From the NCBI GenBank assembly GCA_903813345.2, contig CAIIXF020000385.1:1-17000 (forward strand): a stretch of DNA of 17,000 nucleotides, given 5' to 3'. The notes below the pieces were generated by a model. That model saw nothing but the letters and a program-made list of their open reading frames with translations. It was not told the DNA's origin and made no database searches. Shown here piece after piece: positions 9,030 to 17,000 of this stretch; position 1 is the first letter of the stretch; each line of letters begins with the position of its first letter. Source of the stretch: Owenia fusiformis. Lineage: Eukaryota > Annelida > Polychaeta > Sabellida > Oweniidae. The position numbers were made by a program, and so were the translations under genes.

Positions 9030-10666
9030 AGAATATAGACATTTAGACGACTCTTAAGAATGTTATCTTCGACTCCATTGGCTTAACATGGAGATATCAT
9101 CAGATCGACTTTTCGAGACTTCAAACCGATATAACTATCTAACCAGAAGTTGGATTGAAATTTGGATTAAAGATTCGGATTCCTGAGGAGATTCTACCCT
9201 TAATTCATTACTCATACTTTAAATTTTGAGAACTTTTTCTTTTGACCTACTTTTCGGACACCATATCTCAAAAGTTGGTCAAAATACTTTCTGACGGCAA
9301 AAGGCTAACACTATTAACTCACTCTTTGCTACCTGTATACAAAATTTTGAAGCAAATAATTAGAGTGTAGCGTCAGAATCTAAAAAATAAGTTAAAACTA
9401 TAAATTTTACCTAGATTTTGACCTAGGCATTTTGGTGTCCAAATTTTGAAGCTAGATAGCTTTTGAGGTCCGTTTCTTTTATAGGCTTTCATTATTTGAA
9501 GCTGTACTTAGTCTATATCTCGTAATTTACACTTCAAAAAAAATCTTTTTTCCCATTGCCATAACGTGGGGCACCAATTTTAGCGATTTTTGAGCTTTCA
9601 AAATGCCATAACTTTCGAACCGGAAGTCGGATCGAAATTTAGTTTGCAGATTCGGATTCCTGAAAAAATTCTACCCCTAATTCATAACTCATACGTTAAA
9701 TTTGGATTTTTTTTATTTTGACCTACTTTTTGGACACGCCATAACTTCCGAACCAGTAGTCAGATCAAAATTTGGTTTGCAGATTCGGATTCCTGAGAAA
9801 ATTCTACCCTTAATTCCTAACTCATAAGTTAATTTATGAGAAATTTTTATTTTGACCTACTTTACGGACACCATATCTCAAAAGTGGGTAAAAATACTTT
9901 CTGACGGCAAAAGGCTAACACTATGAGCACACTCTTTGCTACCTGTATACAAAATTTTGAAGCAAATTATTAAAGTGTAGTGTCAGAATCGTAAAAATAA
10001 GGAAAAACTATGAATTTGACCTAGATTTTGACCTAGGCATTTTGGTGTCCAAATTTTGAAGCTATGTAGCTTTTGAGGTCCCCTTGTTTTATAAGCATTC
10101 ATTATGTTAAGCTGTTTTCAGTCTACATCTTGTATTTTACACTTCGAAAAAGTCTTTTTTCCCATTGACTTAACATAGGCACCAAATTTAGCGATTTTTG
10201 AGATTTCAAAACGCAATAACTTCCGAACCGGAAGTCGGATCGAAATTTTGTTTGCAGATTCGGATTCCTGAGATGATTTTACACTTATTTGATAACTCAC
10301 ACGTTGACTTTGGAGAACTTTTTATGTTCTGACCTACTTTTTGGACGCCATATCTCAAAATCGGTAAGAGTAATCAAAAAACGATTTGCCTTACGGAATT
10401 AGCTTTTTTTCTAAGGAACATGATGAAAAAAACCCGGAGCAAAAATATCGAAGGACGACTGAGAAAACTTGTAAAATAGTGAAAACACACGATTTGACCT
10501 AGTTCTTGACCTTTGACCTAGATAAACATTTGACCTAATTTCCCAGAAACTAGGTCTCATTACCCAGCTGACTATGTTAGCAGATTTTAGTAAGTCCTTC
10601 TAGTTGCTGAGAAAACTGGCAAAGAAAGAATAATAATAATAATAATAAGAAAACTGGCAAAAGCAA

Positions 10667-10695
10667 TAGACTCCAGATTTTCAATCTGGAGTCTA
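10667..10695. repeat. 13-bp-arm hairpin at U6/U7 junction
   Basis: TAGACTCCAGATT, loop TTC, AATCTGGAGTCTA. It sits between AAT runs just before the next ACTAG. The arm sequence AGACTCCAGAT is the same as the segment after the U7 head hairpin (10739-10749), so the left-pointing arm can also pair with that downstream copy and enclose the head hairpin. Confidence 0.88.
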
Positions 10696-10819
10696 ATAAT
10701 AATAACTAGATTTTGGAAATTGAACGAAGTTCAATTTCAGACTCCAGATCTAGACTTTTTTTAGCCGAGTCATCCAGAATAAGCTGAGTCATCCAAAATA
10801 AGCTGAGTCATCTAGAAAG

Positions 10820-11006
10820 AGATGGATAAATAAAATAGGAAGGTAGGATAGGATAGAATAGGAAAGAACGATAGGATAGAATAAGAAAGAAGGATAGGAT
10901 AGAATAGAATAGGAAGAAAGGATAGGATAGGAAGGATAGGAAGGAAAAGATATGAAGGAAGGATAGATAGGAATGATAGGGTAGGATGAGATAGGAAGGA
11001 TGGATG
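10820..11006 (+). repeat. Degenerate GGATA microsatellite, U7
   Basis: Purine-rich pentamer tract preceded by TCTAGAAAGAGATGG rather than the usual CCAGAATAAGATGG. It differs from its neighbours in copy order, as expected for slippage-prone DNA. Confidence 0.88.
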
Positions 11007-12157
11007 AATTTTTCAATAGTTTCTTCTCTACTCTTGACTTTCTATCAGGATACCATACGATCGATTTTTCTCGAAATTTCAAAATGCTATCACTTCCGAA
11101 CCGGAAGTCAGATCGGAATTTGGTTTGCAGATTCGGATTCCTGACAAAATTCTACCCCTAATTCATAGCTCATATGTTAAATTTGGAGATTTTTTATTTT
11201 GACCTACTTTTTGGACACGCCATAACTTCCGAACCGAAAGTCGGATCGACATTTGGTTTGCAGATTCGGATTCCTGACAGAATTCTACCCTTAATTCATA
11301 ACTCATATATTCAATTTGGAGAACTTTTTATTTTGACCTACTTTTCGGACACCATATCTCAAAAGTGGGTCAAAATACTTTCTGACGGCAAAAGGCTAAC
11401 ACTATTAGCATATTCTTGGCTACATGTATACACAATTTCGAAGAATATAATTAAAGTGTAGTGTCAGAATCGAAAAAATAAGAAAAACCTATGAATTTGA
11501 CCTAGATTTTGACCTAGGCATTTCGGTGTCAAAATTGTGAAGCTAGATGGCTTTTGAGGTCCCCTTCTTTAAAAGGCTTTGATTATATGAAGCTGAACTC
11601 AGTCTATATTCCGTATTTTTCACTTCAAAAAAATATTTTTTCCCATTGACTTAACATGGGCACCAAATTTAGCGATTTTTGGGTTTTCAAAACGCCATAA
11701 CTTCCGAACCGGGAGTCCGATCCAAATTTTGTTTTCAGATTCGGAATCCTGAGAAAATTTCCTATAAGACAAATATCCTGGACATTTGATTCGGAGAACT
11801 TTTTTTTGGACCTCGTTTTCGGACACTGATATCTCGAAATCGGTTTGAGATATCAAAAAACTAAATCGACCCTAGGTTTCCTACTTTTATATAAGGAACA
11901 CAATGAAAAAAACCCGGATCGAAAATATTGAAGGACGACCGAGAAAATCGAAAAAAGTGACAAAGTACTGGATTTGACCTAGTTCTTGACCTTTGACCTA
12001 GATAAAAATTTGACCCAATTTCCGAGGAACTAGATTCTGGACCTAAATTGACCAAATGACTGACTTTACTGAAAACCTTACGGTTATTGAGAAAACTTGC
12101 TTAGAATAATAATAATAAGAAGAAGAAAAAGAATAATAAGAAAACTGACGAAAACAA

Positions 12158-12184
12158 TAGACTCCAGATTTCATCTGGAGTCTA
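12158..12184. repeat. 12-bp-arm hairpin at U7/U8 junction
   Basis: TAGACTCCAGAT, loop TTC, ATCTGGAGTCTA, preceded by AAAACTGACGAAAACAA. It is the counterpart of the hairpin at 10667-10695, with one base pair and its AT partner lost symmetrically. The head of U8 holds another AGACTCCAGAT at 12224-12234. Confidence 0.88.
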
Positions 12185-12190
12185 ATAATA

Positions 12191-13593
12191 ACTAGATTTT
12201 GGAAATTGAACGAGTTCAATTTCAGACTCCAGATCTCGACTTTTTTTTAGCCGAGTCATCCAGAATAAGCCAAGTCATCCAAAATAAGCTAAGTCATCCA
12301 GAAAAAGATGGATGGATGAAAAAGGAAGGAAGGATAGGATAGAATAGGAAGGAACTATAGGATAGAATAGGAAAGAATGATATAATAGAATAGGAAGAAG
12401 GGATAGAATAGGAAGGATAAGAAGGAGAGGATACGAAGCAAGGGTAGATAGGAAGGATAGGATAGGATCAGAAAGGAAGGATGGATGCATTTTTCAATAT
12501 TTTCTTCTCTACTCTTGACTTTCTATCAGGATACCATCAGATCGATTTTTCTTGAAATTTCAAAACGTCATAACTTCCGAACCGGAAGTCAGATCGAAAT
12601 TTGGTTTGCAGATTCGGATTCCTGACAAAATTCTACCCCTAATTCATAACTCATACGTTAAATTTGGCGAATTTTTATTTTGACCTACTTTTCGGACACG
12701 CCATAACTTCGGAACCGGAAGTCGAATTGAAATTTGGTTTGCAGATTCGGATTTCTGAGAAGATTCTATTCTTAATTCATAACTCAAACGTTAAATTTGG
12801 AGAACTTTTCATTTTGACTTACTTTTCGGACACCATATCTAAAAAGTGGGTCAAAATACTTTCTGACGGCAAAAGGCTAACACTATTAGCGTATGTATAC
12901 AAAATTTCGAAGAATATAATTAATCTGTAGTGTCAGAATCGCAAAAATAAGGAAAAACTTTGAATTTGACCTAGATTTTGACCTAGGCATTTTGGTGTCC
13001 AAATTTTGAAGCTAGATGGCTTTTGAGGTCCCATTCTTTTAAAAGCTTTCATTATATTTAGCTAAACTCAGTCTATATTTCATATTTTTTACTTCAAAAA
13101 AATCTTTTTTCCCATTGACTTAACATGGGCACCAAATTTAGCGATTTTTGAGCTTTCAAAACGCCATAACTTCTGAACCGGGAGTCAGATCTAAATTTTG
13201 TTTTCAGATCCGGAATCCTGAGAAAATTTCCTATATGACTAATATCCTAGACATTTGATTCGGAGAACTTTTTTTTGGACCTCGTTTTCGGACACTGATA
13301 TCTCGAAATCGGTTTGAGATATCAAAAAACTAAATCGAACCTAGGTTTTCTACTTTTTTATAAGGAACACAATGAAAAAAAAACGGATCGAAAATATTGA
13401 AGGACGACCGAGAAAATCGAAAAAAGTGACAAAATACTGGATTTGACCTAGTTCTTGACCTTTGACCTAGATAAAAATTTGACCCAATTTCCGAGAAACT
13501 AGATCTAGGACCTAAATGGACCATATATAAGACTTGACTCAATATCTTCTAGTTAACGAGAAAACTGGGAAAGAAAAATAATAAAGAATAATA
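12191..13593 (+). repeat. Unit U8, recent copy of U4
   Basis: Same 1403-bp length and internal order as U4 at a constant +6228 offset. Head hairpin 12202-12223 (loop GA); GGATA block about 12306-12486; monomer cores at 12570, 12703 and 13176; 16-mer 12863-12878; DR1-like motif 13456-13468. The identity carries on without a break into U9, so the duplicated tract was larger than one unit. Confidence 0.9.
12306..12486 (+). repeat. Degenerate GGATA microsatellite, U8
   Basis: Identical to the U4 tract where checked. Such tracts change length easily, so identity here points to a young duplication or an assembly duplicate. Confidence 0.88.
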
Positions 13594-14999
13594 ACTAGAC
13601 TTGGGAAATTGAACGAAGTTCAATTTCAGACTCCAGATCCAGACTTTTTTAAGCCCAGTCATCTAAAATAAGCCGAGTCATCCAGAATAAGCTGAGTCAT
13701 CCAGAATAAGATGGATGGATAAAACAGGAAGGTAGGATAGGATAGAATGGGAAGGAACGATAGGATAGAATAAGAAAGAAGGATGGGGTAGAACAGAATA
13801 GGAAGAAAGGATATGATAGGAGAGGATAGGAAGGAAAGGATACGAAGGAAAGATAGGATAGGATAGGATCAGATAGGAAGGATGGATGAATTTTTCAATA
13901 TTTTCTTCTCTACTCTTGACTTTCTATCAGGATACCATCAGATCAATTTTCCGAAATTTCGAAACGCCATAACTTCCGAACCGGAAGTCGGATCTAAATT
14001 TGATTTAAAGATTCGAATTCCTGACAAAATTCTACCCCTAATTCATAACTCATACATTAAATTTGGCAAATTTTTATTTTGACCTACTTTTTGGACACGC
14101 CATAACTTCAGAACCGGAAGTCGGATCGAAATTTGGTTTGCAGATTCGGATTTCTGAGAAAATTCTATTCTTAATTCATAACTCAAACGTTAAATTTGGA
14201 GAACTTTTTATTTTGACCTACTTTTCGGACACCATATCTCAAAAGTGGGTCAAAATACTTTCTGACGGCAAAAGGCTAACGCTATTAGCACACTCTTGGC
14301 TACATGTATACACAATTTCGAAGAATATAATTAAAGTGTAGTGTCAGAATCGCAAAAATAAGAAAAAACTTTGAATTTGACCTAGATTTTGACCTAGGCA
14401 TTTTGGTGTCCAAATTTTAAGGCTAGATGGCTTTTGAGGTCCCATTCTTTTAAAAGCTTTCATTATATTTAGCTGAACTTAGTCTATATTTCGTATTTTT
14501 CACTTCAAAAAAATCTTTTTTCCCATTGACTTAACATGGGCTCAAAATTTAGCGATTTTTGAGTTTTCAAAACGCCATAACTTCAGAACCGGAAGTCTGA
14601 TCTAAATTTCGTTTTCAGATTCGGAATCCTGAGAAAATTTCCTATAAGACTAATATCCTGGGCATTCGATTCGGAGAACTTTTTTTGGACCTCGTTTTCG
14701 GACACTGATATCTCGAAATCGGTTTGAGATATCAAAAAACTAAATCGACCCTAGATTTCCTACTTTTTTATAAGGAACACAATGAAAAAAACCCGGATCA
14801 AAAATATTGAAGGACAACCAAGAAAATCGAAAAAAGTGACAAAGTACTGGATTTGACCTAGTTCTTGACCTTTGACCTAGATAAAAATTTGACCCAATTT
14901 CCCACCAACTAGATACTGAACCTAAATAAACTGTATTATGGTCCTTACTGGATACCTAATAGTTATTGAAAAAACTCCCAAAGAATAATAATAATAATA
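13594..14999 (+). repeat. Unit U9, U5-like left half and ordinary right half
   Basis: Head hairpin 13605-13627 (loop GAA); GGATA block about 13708-13888; monomer cores at 13969, 14102 and 14577; 16-mer 14262-14277; DR1-like motif 14866-14878. Identity to U5 stops at 14169/14170, inside the second monomer. From there it has the normal spacer and resembles U1 (both have ACACAATTTCGAAG after the 16-mer block) rather than the nested structure of U3 and U5. Confidence 0.9.
13708..13888 (+). repeat. Degenerate GGATA microsatellite, U9
   Basis: Matches the U5 tract including the GGATGGGGTAGAAC segment. It is followed by the leader and the first monomer of U9. Confidence 0.88.
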
Positions 15000-16030
15000 A
15001 CTAGACATGTAAATTGAACAAGTTCAATTTAAGACTCCAGATTTAAGACTTGTTTAAGCTGAGTCATCCAATTACTTGTAAGCTGAGTCATTCAGAATAA
15101 GCTGAGTCAGCTAGAATATAGACATTTAGAAAACTCTTAAGAATGTTATCTTCGACTCCATTTGTATAACATGGGGATGGATATCATCATATCGACTTTT
15201 CGAGACTTCAAACTGCTATAACTATCTAACCAGGAGTTTGATCGAAAATTGGTTTATAGATTCGGATTCCTGAGAAAATTCTATTCTTAATTCATAACTC
15301 ATACGTTAAATATTGAGAACTTTTTATTTTGACCTCCATTTTGGACACCATATCTCAAAAGTGGGTCAAATTACTTCCTGACGGCAAAGGCTAACACTAT
15401 AAGCACATCCTTTGCTACCTGTGTCCAAAATTTTAAAGCAAATTATCAAAGTGTAGTATCAGAATTGTTAAAATAAGGAAAAACTATGTATTTGACCTAG
15501 ATTTTGACCTAGGCACTTTTGTGTCCAAATTTTGAAGCTAGGTAGCTTTTGAAACCCCTTGTTTTATAGGCATTCATTATGTTAAACTGTACTCAGTCTT
15601 TATCTTGTATTTTACACTTCAAAAAAAGTATTTTTCCCATTTGGTCTGTTATTACGATTGAGTGAACTAACTCAGATGTGAGCTTCAATAAGACTTTATT
15701 GTACCAGCTATCAAGATCATAACATTACATCAATGGCGGGCATCTAGGAAGGCCCCGGATGTCGGTCTTAAAAAGCCTGACACTAATGACGTCACATATT
15801 ATTTAAAGGCTTAACATAATATCTCCAAGAGTGAGTTACATAACACTACAACATTGACTTAACACAGGGCACCAAATTTAGCGATTTTTGAGCTTTCAAA
15901 ATGCTATAACCGAAATTTGGTTTTCAGATTTGGATTCCTTCACATATTAGCACACACGTTGAATTTGGAGAACTTTTTGTTCTGAACTACCTTTCGGACG
16001 CCATATCTCAAAATTGTGGTAAGAGTAATC
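15000..16030 (+). repeat. Unit U10, TA-closed head, interrupted and truncated
   Basis: Hairpin 15010-15031 (loop AA). A Maf-element-like AGCTGAGTCAGCT lies at 15100-15112, as in U6. A degenerate monomer is near 15217. The 16-mer has lost one A (15378-15392). The CCCATTGACTTAAC segment is split by a 209-bp insertion (15642-15850). After it, the last monomer lacks about 20 bp covering the palindromic core (between 15910 and 15911). Similarity ends at GTAAGAGTAATC, the same tail stretch seen near 2882-2894 and 10364-10375, so the rest of the tail and the AAT run are missing. Confidence 0.85.
15642..15850 (-). mobile_element. Probable solo LTR, 209 bp, in U10
   Basis: It splits the array consensus CCCATTGACTTAACATGGG. 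Left of it is CCATT (15637-15641) and right of it ACATT (15851-15855), after which the consensus resumes with GACTTAAC, so a 5-bp target-site duplication with one later change fits. The insert starts TG and ends CA on the plus strand, as LTRs do. On the minus strand it reads TGTAGTGTTATG..., a CRE-like TGACGTCA (15787-15794), a TTTTTAA stretch about 20 bp further on, AATAAA (15695-15700) and ends ...ACAGACCA. This is the expected promoter-then-poly(A) order. No internal retroviral or retrotransposon coding sequence is present. The family cannot be named, and a short non-LTR insertion is the main alternative. Confidence 0.65.
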
Positions 16031-17000
16031 TTCTTGGAGCTTGCTTTGATGCCAAACCCATAAATTCGTTACCCCTTCAGTGGCGTAGGGAACAATTCAC
16101 GCCAAAACGCCAATGTGAAGTGTGAAAAAGTGAGAATAAAAAAGGCTTATTAATTTTCTTATGTTCTTTAGTCATATTTTCTCATTGTGAATTAATTGTA
16201 CAATTAATCTCGAGCACACTAGCCTGAAGAAATGTTGTTTTAATACCATATGATATGGTCGATTTTTCAATTGTACTCTTTTACAAAATTTTTGTGCTTC
16301 TGTTATTTTCTAACCTTGGCCGCAGATAAAAGACATTTTTTGTAAAATCAATTTTTTCTCAATTTTATGGTCCCAGTATTTGGAGGTTTTCAGCACTTTA
16401 ACAGCAATTTCCCCGGTTATAGTTGAGCTAGCTAGTTATACACATATTTTGGCAATTATTTTTTATTCCTGCTTGGTCTCTCAATTGTGTATGGGAATTA
16501 ATTAGCGTGTTTAACTGACCACTTCCGGTCATTTCGTATATTTCTAATTTAATTAGTGGTTTCGTTTCACGTTTGGGTAGTTGACATCCACTAAATCACC
16601 ACCAAAGTTTTTAGTGCGTCATTTCGAAACATTCGGAACAACCAACCTTCGCACCGCTCATATCATACCGTTCCAATACAGGTTAGTTTGTTTTTCTTTC
16701 TATCCAGTTTCAATAGATTAGTATAAATAACGATCTCAAGTATTGATTGAGTAGCTTTGGACTAGAATTAGCTTATATTTTTCGAGATATATGGAGTTCA
16801 AGTTGAGAATTAAAACTAAGTTTTGGAATTAAATTCAGGAGGATAACTTTAACTCATTAAAGCATCTTTATTATGTCAGTCTGTACATAATTGTTGTTAT
16901 ATTTCATGTCTCGGTAATTTATATTCATTAATATTTTATGTTTGGGAGTAATTTTGGCGTTATTTACATGTAGCTTGCAATCGTACGAAATTGGAATTTG
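16031..17000. other. Right single-copy flank
   Basis: Unique AT-rich DNA with no long open frame. Notable small features: TGGCGT/ACGCCA inverted repeat at 16081-16086 and 16099-16104; a perfect 18-bp palindrome at 16191-16208; ACCATA-TGA-TATGGT near 16246-16260; and a local cluster of about eight CpGs (16560-16680) ending in a donor-like CAG/GTTAGT at 16681/16682. None is enough to call a gene. Confidence 0.6.
16191..16208. repeat. Perfect 18-bp palindrome
   Basis: ATTAATTGTACAATTAAT, self-complementary with no loop. In AT-rich DNA this can arise by chance. It is outside the array and not repeated in the window. Confidence 0.7.

Larger units (their letters stand above)
8925..10704 (+). repeat. 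Unit U6, TA-closed head type
   Basis: Hairpin at 8935-8956 with loop AG. No GGATA block. Two spaced GAGTCAT copies are followed by AGCTGAGTCAGCT at 9017-9029, a Maf-element-like palindrome. A degenerate monomer lies near 9128, with further cores at 9607, 9740 and 10216. The 16-mer occurs twice (9291-9306, 9901-9916). DR1-like motif at 10507-10519. The tail carries an extra insert: a GAAAACTGGCAAA direct repeat around an AAT run, then a 13-bp-arm hairpin (10667-10695). Confidence 0.85.
10705..12190 (+). repeat. Unit U7, GC-closed head type
   Basis: Head hairpin at 10716-10738 (loop GAA); GGATA block about 10820-11006; monomer cores at 11088, 11221 and 11697; 16-mer at 11382-11397; DR1-like motif at 11987-11999. 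The tail ends in AAT/AAG-rich DNA and, as at the U6/U7 junction, an extra AGACTCCAGAT hairpin at 12158-12184. By position in the four-unit pattern it corresponds to U3, but it has the ordinary spacer rather than U3's nested half-unit. Confidence 0.88.
12183..14169 (+). repeat. Segmental duplicate A, copy 2
   Basis: Partner of 5955-7941. The left edge falls in the AAT run before U8, just after the extra hairpin that copy 1 lacks, so the hairpin insert was not part of the duplicated tract or was changed afterwards. Confidence 0.9.
980..16030 (+). repeat. Complex tandem repeat array, ten units
   Basis: Ten head-to-tail units begin with ACTAG at 980, 2522, 4380, 5963, 7366, 8925, 10705, 12191, 13594 and 15000. 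Complete lengths range from 1403 to 1858 bp, and the last unit is incomplete. Common order: ACTAG, head hairpin, AGACTCCAGAT, GAGTCAT minisatellite, optional GGATA microsatellite, leader ending CAGATCGATTTTT, ~133-bp monomers, a block with CTGACGGCAAAAGGCT and TGACCTAG repeats, a final variant monomer, a tail with TGACCTTTGACCT, then (AAT)n. No frame stays open across a unit. The ~133-bp monomer length shifts frame from copy to copy, so this is satellite-like DNA or a tandem non-autonomous element rather than a gene family. The left edge coincides with a unit start; the right edge lies inside a unit. Confidence 0.93.

Noticed and set aside
10667-10710. Helitron 3' end (hairpin followed by CTRRT)
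   Set aside because: CTAAT directly abuts the stem rather than lying about ten bases beyond it, the later ACTAGA is not CTAGT, and no matching 5' TC end or insertion between A and T could be shown.
980-16030. CRISPR array
   Set aside because: Repeats are long, direct and variable with no regular short repeat/spacer pattern, and no cas genes are present. The DNA looks eukaryotic.
1-17000. tRNA, rRNA or other structured RNA gene
   Set aside because: No cloverleaf with intact A and B boxes and no ribosomal core sequences were seen. The hairpins found are short and part of the repeat.

Overview
The window looks like eukaryotic nuclear DNA and is almost entirely non-coding. It is AT-rich, has no long open reading frame on either strand, is full of degenerate micro- and minisatellites, carries what looks like a solo LTR, and shows CpG-to-TpG variation between repeat copies. 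An animal, probably an invertebrate, is my best guess. No gene here fixes the lineage.

Layout. Positions 1-979 are single-copy flank with a doubtful, frameshifted coding relic at 3-319. From about 980 to 16030 there is a complex tandem array of ten units (U1-U10), mostly 1.4-1.86 kb each. Each unit starts with ACTAG and a perfect 10-bp-arm hairpin, then a 19-bp minisatellite built on GAGTCAT. Seven units then carry a degenerate GGATA microsatellite of about 180 bp. Next come two to four copies of a ~133-bp monomer containing the small palindrome ACTTCCG-AAC-CGGAAGT, spacer blocks with a conserved 16-mer and TGACCT-rich DNA, and an (AAT)n-like tail that abuts the next ACTAG. Positions 16031-17000 are single-copy AT-rich flank.

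The array has a hierarchy: 133-134-bp monomers, ~470-bp blocks, ~1.4-1.86-kb units, and an apparent four-unit higher-order repeat of about 6.1-6.4 kb (U2-U5, U6-U9, then U10 starting a third). Unit heads come in two types. The TA-closed hairpin without GGATA DNA is found in U2, U6 and U10; the GC-closed hairpin with GGATA DNA is found in the other seven.

Recent rearrangement is visible. Positions 5955-7941 recur at 12183-14169 with one difference noticed. Positions 4939-~5948 recur at 7917-~8925 with two. U5 is therefore a hybrid with its junction inside 7917-7941. A 209-bp TG...CA element with target-site-duplication-like flanks interrupts U10 at 15642-15850 and reads as a minus-strand solo LTR.

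No genes act together here. The most unusual signal is the hairpin that begins every unit, kept perfect in all ten copies by a paired base change. Beside it, every unit keeps the same set of short motifs: a conserved 16-mer, AP-1/Maf-like sites and a perfect DR1 nuclear-receptor-type site. Whether these do anything is inference.
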